From: Clostridia bacterium
GTDB lineage: Bacteria > Bacillota > Clostridia > Christensenellales > Aristaeellaceae
DNA: 62,892 bases
NCBI GenBank assembly: GCA_017936375.1
Contig: JAGBFR010000006.1
Span: 1 to 62,892, forward strand
Direction of reading: 5' to 3'
Below the pieces are notes generated by a model. That model did no database searches. It had not been told where the DNA came from and was given only the letters and a program-made list of their open reading frames with translations. The position numbers were made by a program, and so were the translations under genes. Of the stretch, positions 35,535 to 43,961 are shown in pieces; the stretch's first letter is position 1; each line of letters opens with the position of its first letter.

Positions 35535-36959
35535 ATGTCCAGAACTGTTCAGGATATCATGAGAATCATCGAGGAAAACGGCATCCAGATGGTTGATTTC
35601 AAGATGGTTGACATCAACGGCCAGTATCGTCATGTGACCATTCCGGCAAATCACTTTTCCGAAGATACCCTGCGCGACGGCGTGGGCTTTGACGCCTCCA
35701 ACTATGGCTATGCTGTCGTAGAGAAGAGCGACATGGTCTTTATCCCCGATCCCGATACGGCCGTGGTCGATCCCTTCTGCTCGATCCCCACGCTCTCCAT
35801 GACCGGCAATGCCATGATCATCGACAGCCCGGAGAATCGCCCGCTGGCGCAGTATCCGCGCAACATCGTCCTTGCCGCCGAGCAATATATGAAGAACACG
35901 GGCATCGCCGATACAATGCTGATCCTGCCCGAGTTTGAATTCTATCTCTTTGATCAGGTTGGCTGGGATGTGCAGCCCAACTGTGTCGCCGCCTCTGTGG
36001 ACGCCAACCAGTCCTACTGGAACAGCGCCGGAGAGGGCCGCGGCGTGATCGTGCCCAAGCAGAAGGCCTATCATGTCGCCAAGCCGCTGGACACCTCCTA
36101 TGAGTGCAGGAGCGAAATGTGCCTGCTGATGGAAAACGCCGGCATCCCGATCAAGTATCATCATCCCGAGGTCGCCGCATCCGGCCAGTTTGAAATCGAG
36201 CCGAAGCTTGGCCAGATGAGCAAGATGGCGGACGCAACCATGATGATCAAATACATCATCCACAATACCGCCATCAAGCATGGCAAGAGCGCCACCTTCA
36301 TGCCCAAGCCCATCTACGGCGAGGCCGGCAGCGGCATGCATGTGCACATGCTCCTGCTGAAGGACGGCGAGCCCGTCTTCTCCGACGATAACGGCTATTC
36401 CCACCTGAGCAAGACCGCTCACTACTTCATGGGTGGTCTGCTCAAGCACATTGCCTCCCTCTGTGCGCTGACCAATCCGAGCACCAATTCCTTCAAGCGT
36501 CTCGTCCCGGGTTTTGAGGCGCCGGTGACGATCGGCTATGCGACCTCCAACCGCAGCGCCGTCATCCGCATCCCCGCCTACGCGAAGACGCCCAACCTGC
36601 GCCGCTTTGAGCTGCGCAATCCGGATGCAACCTGCAACCCGTACTTCTGCTATGCCGCCATCCTGATGGCCGGCCTCGACGGTGTGAAGAATCAAATTGA
36701 TCCGCACGAGAATGGCTGGGGCCCGTATGATATGAACCTGTATAACCTCCCCGACGAGGAAAAGGCCAAGCTCAAGGGCCTACCCACCTCGCTGGAGGCT
36801 GCGCTTGACGCACTGGAGGCCGACCACGACTACCTGACCGCCGGCGGCGTCTTCCCCGAGGCCCTGCTGGAAAACTTCATCAAGACCAAGCGTGCCGAGT
36901 GCCGCCGTATGGCTTCCATTCCTCACCCGGCTGAGTTTGAAAGCTACTACAACCTCTGA
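35535..36959 (+). CDS. glnA: Glutamine synthetase (type I)
   Basis: 474 residues. It makes glutamine from glutamate, ammonia and ATP. The N-terminal beta-grasp domain starts QMVDFKMVDINGQYRH; catalytic-domain motifs include PEFEFYLF, the GSGMHVHMLL metal and ammonia site, and RSAVIRIPAYA near the ATP site. No regulatory GlnR gene or obvious inverted operator lies beside it. It stands alone between its own promoter and terminator. Confidence 0.95.
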   Translation: MSRTVQDIMRIIEENGIQMVDFKMVDINGQYRHVTIPANHFSEDTLRDGVGFDASNYGYAVVEKSDMVFIPDPDTAVVDPFCSIPTLSMTGNAMIIDSPENRPLAQYPRNIVLAAEQYMKNTGIADTMLILPEFEFYLFDQVGWDVQPNCVAASVDANQSYWNSAGEGRGVIVPKQKAYHVAKPLDTSYECRSEMCLLMENAGIPIKYHHPEVAASGQFEIEPKLGQMSKMADATMMIKYIIHNTAIKHGKSATFMPKPIYGEAGSGMHVHMLLLKDGEPVFSDDNGYSHLSKTAHYFMGGLLKHIASLCALTNPSTNSFKRLVPGFEAPVTIGYATSNRSAVIRIPAYAKTPNLRRFELRNPDATCNPYFCYAAILMAGLDGVKNQIDPHENGWGPYDMNLYNLPDEEKAKLKGLPTSLEAALDALEADHDYLTAGGVFPEALLENFIKTKRAECRRMASIPHPAEFESYYNL

Positions 36960-36966
36960 TTCACGC

Positions 36967-36996
36967 AAAAAGCTCCGGCAAACGCCGGAGCTCTTT
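36967..36996 (+). terminator. Terminator after glnA
   Basis: AGCTCCGGC-AAAC-GCCGGAGCT stem with flanking A tract and CTTTTG. Confidence 0.88.
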
Positions 36997-37011
36997 TGTT
37001 ATACTTGTCAA

Positions 37012-37569
37012 TTATCTGATGCTGTCCGCCGGGACAAAGCCGCGAATCGGCGTGCCGTCGATTACAGATTCAACATATGCCCAGTTGAGGCCGTTATAAT
37101 AATCGGCCAGATAGGTCACCGTCGCGCCGGCATTGATATAGCCGATCGGATTATTGAGCGAGGACGGGTCGTCGGTAAAGATGCACTGCTTCGTGATCTG
37201 CCTGCTCGTATAGTCAAAGTGGAGCGCCTTGGCGGAGGTGTTTTCAGAAATATCCTCGCGGGTCACATAGCCCACGCGGGTACCGCTGCTCGTGCTGTAG
37301 GTAACCAGCAGCCAGTTCCCCTCCTGGCCTGCGCAGTAGATCGCCTCGTCGGAGGATACCTTCGCCCAGCCATTCGCACCGCGCCAGTAATGCCTGCCGG
37401 GGCCGGAATAGACCTTAAAGGTCTGACCGCCAAGGAAACCCTTATACTGGAAATTGAGCGAATTGCTCTCCGGGAAGGTCATCACATTCGCCGAAGCAGC
37501 GGCGGAAGTCATCACCAGCGCAAGCAGAAGGCACAGCGCGGTCATCATGCGGATTGTCTTATTCATCAT
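37012..37569 (-). CDS. Secreted SH3-domain protein
   Basis: 185 residues. Signal peptide with cleavage after SAAASA, then two bacterial-SH3-like modules (about 45-110 with YSGPGRHYWRGANGWAKV and WLLVTYSTSSGTRVGYVTRED; about 125-185 with ATVTYLADYYNGLNWAYVE). Such proteins usually bind cell-wall material; the exact role is unknown. Two ATG codons are adjacent at 37569 and 37566, both within reach of GGGAGG. Own promoter upstream. Confidence 0.8.
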   Translation of the reverse strand: MMNKTIRMMTALCLLLALVMTSAAASANVMTFPESNSLNFQYKGFLGGQTFKVYSGPGRHYWRGANGWAKVSSDEAIYCAGQEGNWLLVTYSTSSGTRVGYVTREDISENTSAKALHFDYTSRQITKQCIFTDDPSSLNNPIGYINAGATVTYLADYYNGLNWAYVESVIDGTPIRGFVPADSIR

Positions 37570-37617
37570 CTCTTCCTCCCTGTTTCTGCCCGAATGGGCA
37601 TCCCTTAATCTGTATTC

Positions 37618-37646
37618 AGCATAGCAAAACACAGAAGACATGTCAA
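37618..37646 (-). promoter_or_regulatory. Promoter of the SH3-domain gene
   Basis: On the minus strand TTGACA (37646-37641) and TATGCT (37623-37618) with a 17-bp spacer. Confidence 0.7.
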
Positions 37647-37680
37647 TGTCTTTGCGCAAATCCTTCTACCCACAGTAAAG

Positions 37681-37712
37681 AAAAGAAACGCTGCAGCTGC
37701 AGCGTTTCTTTT
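37681..37712 (-). terminator. Terminator after the YhcN/YlaJ gene
   Basis: A 32-bp perfect palindrome (AAAAGAAACGCTGCAG and its complement) with T-rich flanks just past the lipoprotein gene. Confidence 0.85.
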
Positions 37713-37732
37713 CTTATCTTCTCTTAGCTATC

Positions 37733-38281
37733 TTACATGCCCGTGATCCTGTCCCACAGGTCTCCGAAGTCATCGGCCAGCTCGTCAAGGCCGGTCGCCT
37801 GACCCACGCGCGCAGCAAGGCTCTTCACCTGGCCGTAGAGCGTGCCGTCATCCGTGATGCGCACATCGGTCAGTCCGTCGTCAACCTTCTGCACAGCCTG
37901 CGTGATGGTCTCCTTCATGCGGTCGTCAAGACCCGCGCTGTACTGATCGTCAAACTCCACTGCGATCAGCACGCGGTCGTCCCGCACGATTGTCTCCGCA
38001 TCGTCCACCTCGCTGATGCGCTCGACAGCCTCGCTGATCTGCTCAGCAAGCCTGCCCGCCTGAGCCGGCGTCATCCCCGCAGCGGCGGACGTATTCATCG
38101 GCTGCGCGGACGTCATCGGTTCTGCCGTGGGCTGCATCATCTCCATGGTCGCCGCAGGCGCAGGCGAATGCGTGGCAGCGGGAGCGGCTGTCGCCGTCGT
38201 GCCCTTGGCATTGGCAGTGCAGCCGTTCATGACAATGCTCGCTGCGCCGATGCACAGCAGAGTAAGCATTCTTTTTTTCAA
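37733..38281 (-). CDS. YhcN/YlaJ-family sporulation lipoprotein
   Basis: 182 residues. The N-terminus has a true lipobox (VMNGC, Cys about residue 21). A Pro/Ala/Thr/Met-rich linker follows (about 25-70), then the YhcN/YlaJ domain with ETIVRDDRVLIAVEF. Members are found in the forespore and spore inner membrane. Start is TTG 38281 with AGGAGG 8 bp upstream; ATG 38269 is an alternative. Confidence 0.82.
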   Translation of the reverse strand: MKKRMLTLLCIGAASIVMNGCTANAKGTTATAAPAATHSPAPAATMEMMQPTAEPMTSAQPMNTSAAAGMTPAQAGRLAEQISEAVERISEVDDAETIVRDDRVLIAVEFDDQYSAGLDDRMKETITQAVQKVDDGLTDVRITDDGTLYGQVKSLAARVGQATGLDELADDFGDLWDRITGM

Positions 38282-38361
38282 TTGAATCGCCTCCTTGCAC
38301 GCTATTGTGCGCCGCAGGAAGCAAAACTATCATCAAAAAGCCGCTGAATCAAAGGAAATTT

Positions 38362-39837
38362 TTACTCATCATAGAATGTGCATCCGCCGACAAACTCCCG
38401 CAGAATGGACGTCGGCGGAATCTCATCCTCATCGACGCAATCCGAAAAGTAATTCAGGAATTTGACCAGACGCCGGGCACGCACATAATACGGCGAACTC
38501 TCCTCAATGGCGCAGAGCATCGGATAGGCGTACTTTTTCAGGACAGCAATCTCATAGAGCAGCGAGGAATTGAACATGACGTCCGCCCGTTCCTGATACG
38601 GGAAAATATACTTCTCCTCACCCGCGCGGACGCTGTCCCACATCTGCAGCGTCTGCAGCGCGCTCGTGTTCCTCGTCCTGTGATCGCGCACCATACGGCG
38701 CATCAGGCGCACATCCGTCGCGCGGATACGGTTATGCCCATCGAGATTGAGCTGCGCCAGCGCGCTGATATACACACGGAACGTCAGCTCGCTGGGAATA
38801 TCCGTGCATAGCGCGCTGTTAAGCCCATGGATGCCCTCAACGATCAGCACCTGATCCTCTGTAACGCGCAGCGGCACGCCATGTTCCATCCGGCTCTTCG
38901 TCTTGAAGGAATACCGCGGTATCTCGACCTCATGTCCTGCCAGCAGCGCAACCAGATGCTCATTGAACAGCGGGACGTCAATCGACTCCAGACACTCAAG
39001 ATCCGGCTTTCCCTGCTCATCCAGCGGAATCTGATCGCGATTGAGATAGTAATCATCCAGAGAGATCGCCACCGGGCGCTTGCCGCTGACCCGCAGCTGC
39101 ACGCTCAATCGGTTGGCAAAGGTCGTCTTACCGCTTGAGGAAGGCCCTGCGACAAAGACGATCCTCGCGCCGCGGGCCACAATCCGCTCGGCAATCTGCG
39201 CAATGCTGCGCTCATGGAGCGCCTCGTTGACGCGGATAAAGCCGCGCACCTCACCCTTGGCGATAATGTCGTTGAGATCCGCCGCGCTCTCGCACTGCAG
39301 GATGGCTGAATGCTCATTGGCCTGCGCATAGGTGTGCATCAGCTGCGGTCTTTCCGCAAAGGGAGCCGGCGGTCCGTCCAGATCCTCACCCGGAAGCAGG
39401 AGCACCATGCCCGGATAATAGAAGCGAAGCGCAAAGCTGCGGATTTCACCGGTCGATCTGACCATATCGCCATAGAAATACTCGCTCAGCCCATCGCAGG
39501 TATAGACGTCAAAATAATCAAACGGCCTGTACGCAAGCAGCCTGACCGTATCATCCTGCCCCTTTTCGGCAAAGTAAGCCATCGCGCCCTCGCGCGTCCA
39601 GCGGGAGCGGACGATCGGCAGATCGCGCTCAACAATACCGCGCATCCTCTGCTCCAATTCACGAACGGCAGCCGCCGTCAGTTCCATGCCTGTGACATTC
39701 ATATACAGCCCATAGCCGATACTGTGCTCAAAGCGCACCTTTGCCTGCGGCGCCATATCCCTGAGCGCGAGGAGCAGAATCAGCCTTGCGCTGCGCTCAT
39801 AGATGCGGCGTTCTTCTTCCTTATTGTGTCCGATCAT
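38362..39837 (-). CDS. Nucleoside (uridine-type) kinase with ThrRS-like N-terminal domain
   Basis: 491 residues. The first 200 or so resemble the second additional (SAD/editing-like) domain of threonyl-tRNA synthetase (FEHSIGYGLYMNV; CDGLSEYFYGDMV). A P-loop kinase of the uridine kinase/phosphoribulokinase type follows: Walker A GPSSSGKTTFANRL, SLDDYYLNR and VEGIHGLN. Many relatives also have an N-terminal TGS domain, which is missing here. Expected to phosphorylate a nucleoside such as uridine. Confidence 0.87.
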   Translation of the reverse strand: MIGHNKEEERRIYERSARLILLLALRDMAPQAKVRFEHSIGYGLYMNVTGMELTAAAVRELEQRMRGIVERDLPIVRSRWTREGAMAYFAEKGQDDTVRLLAYRPFDYFDVYTCDGLSEYFYGDMVRSTGEIRSFALRFYYPGMVLLLPGEDLDGPPAPFAERPQLMHTYAQANEHSAILQCESAADLNDIIAKGEVRGFIRVNEALHERSIAQIAERIVARGARIVFVAGPSSSGKTTFANRLSVQLRVSGKRPVAISLDDYYLNRDQIPLDEQGKPDLECLESIDVPLFNEHLVALLAGHEVEIPRYSFKTKSRMEHGVPLRVTEDQVLIVEGIHGLNSALCTDIPSELTFRVYISALAQLNLDGHNRIRATDVRLMRRMVRDHRTRNTSALQTLQMWDSVRAGEEKYIFPYQERADVMFNSSLLYEIAVLKKYAYPMLCAIEESSPYYVRARRLVKFLNYFSDCVDEDEIPPTSILREFVGGCTFYDE

Positions 39838-39863
39838 GCTGTCCTCCTGCTATACAAAATCAC

Positions 39864-39927
39864 AAAAGCCCTCCGGTAAACCGGAAGGCTTTTATCCCGC
39901 CCGGCGCCCTCCGAAGGGCCGGGTGCT
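39864..39927 (-). terminator. Terminator hairpins after the flavoprotein gene
   Basis: Two stems lie between the flavoprotein stop and the kinase start: AAAAGCC(C)TCCGGT with ACCGGAAGGCTTTT at 39864-39893, and a GCCCGG/CCGGGT stem at 39900-39926. On the minus strand the first is followed by TTTTGTGATTTT. Confidence 0.75.
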
Positions 39928-39940
39928 GTTTGATGATATG

Positions 39941-41209
39941 TCATGCTTCCTGCGCGTACGCCGCGGCACTCCTGCCTGCAAGCGCGCCGGTGGAGAAGGC
40001 AATCTGCAGATTAAAGCCGCCGGTGTGCGCATCCACGTCGATCACCTCGCCGGCAAAGAACAGACCGGGCGCCAGCTTGCTCATCATCGTGCCGGAATTG
40101 ATTTCCCGGACCTCGATGCCGCCCCTGGTGACAATCGCCTCTTCAATCGGACGCGTGCCGTTTACACGAAGCGGCAGGCCCTTGAGCATCGCGCCGATCG
40201 TCAGCCGCTGTTCACGGGTGATCTGATTGATCGGCGTCTCCGGCGAGAGGCCGCAGATCTCCGCAAAGACGGGCGCCATTCGAGACGGCATCAGCCCGAC
40301 CAGCACGGAGGAAAGCTGCTTTCTGGAATTCTCAGCGAACTCCCTCTGCAGTCTGGCGTCCACCTGCTCCGGCGTGAGCGCCGGCTTCATATCCAGCGTG
40401 ACGCTGGCAGAAGCGTAATCCTCAGGCATATGGCTGCTCAGCTCGATGATCAGCGGACCACTGACGCCGAAATGCGTAAAGAGCATCTCTCCCAGCTCGC
40501 TGTAAATCGTCTTTTTGCCCACCTTGGCCTGTATGCGTACGTTTTTAAGGGAAAGCCCCTGCAGCAGCTGCGGCCACTTCTCCCCGATCGTCAGCCCGAC
40601 AAGCGAACCCTTGAGCGGCGTGACGCTGTGTCCATTCTCCGCAGCGAAGCGATGTCCATCGCCCGTGCTGCCGGTCGAGGGATAGCTGACGCCGCCGGTA
40701 GCGATGATGACGCTCTTCGCCCGGAACTCGCCCCCCTGCACGAGGCGCACACAGAATACATCATCTTCCCTGACGACACGCGAGACGCCGGTGTTCAATT
40801 CCACGTCCACACCCGCATCCTTCATCCCTCGGGCAAAGGCACGCGTGACGTCGCTGGCCTTATCGCTCTCAGGAAAGACGCGGTTGCCGCGCTCGACCTT
40901 GGTCGGCGTGCCCAGCATCTCAAGCAGCGACGTCACATCCTCATAGGTGAACTGGCGCACCGCTGCGTTCAGAAATTTCGGATTGCGCGGCACCTGAAGA
41001 AAGAAATCCTCCAGATCACAGGCATTGGTCACATTACAGCGCCCTTTGCCGGTGATATAGATCTTCTTGCCCAGCTTCTCATTCTTTTCAAGCAGAATCA
41101 CCTGCGCGCCCGCCCATGCAGCCTGCAGCGCAGCCATCATGCCCGCCGCGCCGCCGCCGATGACCAGCACATCACACGCGGTCTTTGCCAACATAGACCC
41201 TGTACTCAT
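39941..41209 (-). CDS. HI0933/BaiN-like flavoprotein oxidoreductase
   Basis: 422 residues. FAD-binding GGGAAGMMAA and LLEKNEKLGKKIYITGKGRCN are signatures of the HI0933 (YhiN/BaiN-like) family; ATGGVSYPSTGSTGDGH and a late DVDAHTGGFNLQIAFSTG complete it. The family is widespread, mostly uncharacterised, and includes bile-acid delta-reductase-type enzymes; sequence alone does not support that here. ATG 41209 has AAGGAA upstream and overlaps the RpiR gene by 38 bases, so both are co-transcribed. Confidence 0.9.
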   Translation of the reverse strand: MSTGSMLAKTACDVLVIGGGAAGMMAALQAAWAGAQVILLEKNEKLGKKIYITGKGRCNVTNACDLEDFFLQVPRNPKFLNAAVRQFTYEDVTSLLEMLGTPTKVERGNRVFPESDKASDVTRAFARGMKDAGVDVELNTGVSRVVREDDVFCVRLVQGGEFRAKSVIIATGGVSYPSTGSTGDGHRFAAENGHSVTPLKGSLVGLTIGEKWPQLLQGLSLKNVRIQAKVGKKTIYSELGEMLFTHFGVSGPLIIELSSHMPEDYASASVTLDMKPALTPEQVDARLQREFAENSRKQLSSVLVGLMPSRMAPVFAEICGLSPETPINQITREQRLTIGAMLKGLPLRVNGTRPIEEAIVTRGGIEVREINSGTMMSKLAPGLFFAGEVIDVDAHTGGFNLQIAFSTGALAGRSAAAYAQEA

Positions 41210-42038
41210 CCCAGATTCCTTCCATCAGTCTGAAGTGCTCGGACAGCTCCTCCTTGCGGCGCAGACCCAGAGCGACGATCAGCGCATTGATCACGGACAA
41301 CGGCGCCGCCATCGAGTCGACGAAGGAGGCCATATCCGTCCTCGCCGTCAGGCACACGGAGCTCGTCGCATAGATCGGAGACATCGGGCCGTCAGTCAGG
41401 CCGATGACCTGAGAGCCGCGCGCCTTGGCGAAATTCATTGCCTCAAGGGTACGTGTGGAATAGCGCGGGAAGCTGATGCCAAAGAGCAGGTCGCTCTCGT
41501 TGATGCGGCTGATCTGCTCAAACACATCGCCGCTCGCCTCCGAGACGATGCGGACATTATCAAAAATGAAGTTGAGATAATAGGCCAGGAACTGCGCGAT
41601 CGGCGCCGCAGAGCGGAGGCCCATGACATAGATATTGCGCGCGGCAATGATCTTATCCACGACCTCGTCAAAGGCGGCGGAATCGATCTCCTCCGTCGTC
41701 GTGCGGATATTCTGCATATCCGCATGCAGCACAGTGCGGAGCACCTCGCTCTGGTCAATATCGTTCGCCATCTCAAACCGCTGCACGGCGGTCAGCCAGT
41801 GGCGTACGAGCTCCTGCAGCGCGCGCTGGAGCTGCGGATAGCCCTCATAGCCCATTGCAGAGGCAAAGCGAACAACCGTCGACTCGCTGACGCCGACCTT
41901 CTCGCCCAGCTTACTCGCCGTCATAAAGACAGCCTTATCATAGTGCTCTACGATATATTCCGCAATCTTGCGGTGACCCTTGCTCAGACGCTTACCGGAC
42001 TGGTTGAGCCTGCGCATCATGTCCTGCATGTCCTGCAT
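41172..42038 (-). CDS. MurR/RpiR-family transcriptional regulator
   Basis: 288 residues. The N-terminal HTH_6 domain (about 1-77) has LSKGHRKIAEYI and VGVSESTVVRFASAMGYEGYPQLQ; the C-terminal SIS domain (about 120-260) binds a phosphosugar (IYVMGLRSAAPIAQF; ISFPRYSTRTLE). Ligand unknown. Two short palindromes upstream may be its operator. First gene of the operon with the flavoprotein. Confidence 0.92.
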   Translation of the reverse strand: MQDMQDMMRRLNQSGKRLSKGHRKIAEYIVEHYDKAVFMTASKLGEKVGVSESTVVRFASAMGYEGYPQLQRALQELVRHWLTAVQRFEMANDIDQSEVLRTVLHADMQNIRTTTEEIDSAAFDEVVDKIIAARNIYVMGLRSAAPIAQFLAYYLNFIFDNVRIVSEASGDVFEQISRINESDLLFGISFPRYSTRTLEAMNFAKARGSQVIGLTDGPMSPIYATSSVCLTARTDMASFVDSMAAPLSVINALIVALGLRRKEELSEHFRLMEGIWDEYRVYVGKDRV

Positions 42039-42059
42039 TGCCGTTTCGCCCTCCTGAAT

Positions 42060-42094
42060 ATGAATTCATGGATTCTATGTTGATATTCTATCAA
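42060..42094 (-). promoter_or_regulatory. Candidate RpiR operator palindromes
   Basis: ATGAATTCAT (42060-42069) and TTGATA-TTC-TATCAA (42080-42094) lie directly upstream of the RpiR start, the second of a size and symmetry seen in RpiR/MurR operators. A TAGAAT at 42070-42075 (minus strand) may be the -10. Autoregulation is an inference. Confidence 0.4.
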
Positions 42095-42107
42095 ATAATG
42101 CAAAAAA

Positions 42108-42135
42108 ATGCAAGAAGAATTCCTCTTCTTGCATT
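42108..42135 (-). terminator. Terminator of the VanW-SurE operon
   Basis: AATGCAAGAAG and CTTCTTGCATT form an 11-bp stem; on the minus strand a T run (TTTTTTTG) follows. Confidence 0.85.
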
Positions 42136-42156
42136 GCATTTCCTGTTTAAAGGGCT

Positions 42157-42897
42157 TCAAGCCTCTTTACGCGCATTCGTCGCTTCGCTGTCCGTCATAT
42201 CGTAGTTCAGCACAGTCATGGTCGCATAGCCGCGCATCAGCCACGAATAGTCGTCGTCCGCAATGGGCATGGACGGATCCAGATGTCCCGTAAGCGTGTA
42301 GGTGATTGCGCCGCTCTCATCCGTGCTGGGGATGTAATCATCCAGATAGCGCAGCACGCCAAGCGGCGCGGGCATAAGCCCTTTCGCCTCATCAGCGTCC
42401 GGGTAATTGAGATTGAGCACGGACAGCGGCGGCAGCGGGCAAAGGCGAATCTTTTCAAGCGCCTCAACAGCCATCTGCGCAGCCAGCGGATAGGTGTCCT
42501 CCCTGTTAAAGGCCTGAGAAACCGCAATGGCCGGACAGCCCATGAGCGAGCCCTCCATCGCCGCGGCCACCGTACCGGAATACAGCACGTCGGTACCGAT
42601 ATTATGTCCATGATTGACGCCGGAAATCACAGCCTCCGCCTGCGGATACAGCTTCTTAATGGCCAGCTTCACGCAGTCTGCCGGCGTGCCGCTGATGGCA
42701 TAGGCATGCGCAGCGCCCTCCAGCTCAACCTCCCGGACGCGCAGCGGCTTGCCCAGAGACAGACTGTGGCTCGCAGCAGAGCGCTGGCTGTCCGGCGCAG
42801 CGACGACAACCTCATGCCCCGCAGCAGCAAATGCCTTTGTCAGCGCGGCAATGCCAGGCGCAAAAATGCCATCATCGTTTGAAATCAGTACCCTCAT
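42157..42897 (-). CDS. surE: 5'/3'-nucleotidase SurE
   Basis: 246 residues. Survival protein E, a metal-dependent nucleoside monophosphatase. Metal ligands Asp8 and Asp9 sit in the start motif LISNDDGIFAPG; SQRSAASHS and SGVNHGHNIG are the other active-site motifs. The start overlaps the stop of the VanW gene as ATGA. Length is normal. Confidence 0.94.
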   Translation of the reverse strand: MRVLISNDDGIFAPGIAALTKAFAAAGHEVVVAAPDSQRSAASHSLSLGKPLRVREVELEGAAHAYAISGTPADCVKLAIKKLYPQAEAVISGVNHGHNIGTDVLYSGTVAAAMEGSLMGCPAIAVSQAFNREDTYPLAAQMAVEALEKIRLCPLPPLSVLNLNYPDADEAKGLMPAPLGVLRYLDDYIPSTDESGAITYTLTGHLDPSMPIADDDYSWLMRGYATMTVLNYDMTDSEATNARKEA

Positions 42898-43961
42898 TCA
42901 TTTCCTCCTGTTTCGCTGCCCGGCGCCGCCTCTTCCTGCTCGTAATCCCGGAACAGGAACGCCGTCATCACACCGCTGAGATTCTCAAACTCAATCCGTA
43001 CATCATAAGGCAGGATATTGCGGAAGACCATATCGCTCACAGCGCTGACCGTAGCGTCAAATCCGGCAGGCAGATAGCTCACCCCGCCCTGGCTGTGCCA
43101 GTTCATATCCTCAATCACCGTTGGCACGCGCAGCACGATGTTGTAAATCGTGCTGCAGACCTGACAGACGCCGCCGCCATAGCCCATCTTGCTCTCCCCC
43201 GAGAGGATCGGCGCAGAGCGATAGCCATTCTCCTTGGTGTATGGCCCGCAAATCGCGTTAAAGGAGAAGCTCTCGCCCGCCTTCACGCGGATGCTGGTCA
43301 GCCGGTTGGCAGCCAGCGCGATATTGTACATCCGGCCGGCATTTCCCTCCTTGGAGGCTGCCGTCGTATAGAATGTCGTAAAGGCATAGAGCAGATCGCC
43401 CGGCTGCGCCTCATCCCACGGGGTGAAATCATACAGCTTGAGCGCATCCGCCTTCACACTGACATTCTCAGGCTCTCTTTTGTAAGGGAAATAGGCGCGT
43501 CCATCCCGGAGTTCCTCGATGGAAAGCCATGATCCTGCCTTCACCTGAATGGCATAGCGATAGCCCTCAGGCTTAAAGCTGATATCCCGGAGGACATATC
43601 CCACCGCCGTATGCTCGCTCACGCCGGGCATGGGCCCATCGAAGGGATCCTTGCGCTGCACGCGCTCGATATACTTGGTCTGCACATAACCAGGCTCGCC
43701 ATTGTAATCAATGCGCGTCCATGTGCGTCCCTTTTTATAGACGTCGACTGTCGTTCCGGCTTCAACGCTGCCAATCTTATAGGAATCCGCATCGCCCCGC
43801 TTGCGGACAGTCATGTCCTTGCCGATATAGCCGTAAAACTCCGCAATCTCCTGCGTCTCCTCTGCGCCAGCACAGACGGACGTCAGCGCCAGAATGCTCA
43901 GCAGAATCGCGATAAAAACCATGTGCAGGTCGCTTCCCCTGCCGTATCCACAGGCGCGCAT
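42894..43961 (-). CDS. VanW-family protein with one SH3 domain (second of a pair)
   Basis: 355 residues. Signal peptide/membrane segment (about 14-32, VFIAILLSILALTSVCAGA), one SH3-like module (about 40-100, MTVRKRGDADSYKIGSVEAG) and a VanW domain (about 185-335) with AGESFSFNAICGPYTKENGY and GYGGGVCQVCSTIYN. VanW proteins are extracytoplasmic and of unproven role, found in sporulating Firmicutes and in vancomycin-resistance clusters. The start overlaps the stop of the preceding VanW gene (TGATG). Confidence 0.87.
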   Translation of the reverse strand: MRACGYGRGSDLHMVFIAILLSILALTSVCAGAEETQEIAEFYGYIGKDMTVRKRGDADSYKIGSVEAGTTVDVYKKGRTWTRIDYNGEPGYVQTKYIERVQRKDPFDGPMPGVSEHTAVGYVLRDISFKPEGYRYAIQVKAGSWLSIEELRDGRAYFPYKREPENVSVKADALKLYDFTPWDEAQPGDLLYAFTTFYTTAASKEGNAGRMYNIALAANRLTSIRVKAGESFSFNAICGPYTKENGYRSAPILSGESKMGYGGGVCQVCSTIYNIVLRVPTVIEDMNWHSQGGVSYLPAGFDATVSAVSDMVFRNILPYDVRIEFENLSGVMTAFLFRDYEQEEAAPGSETGGNE

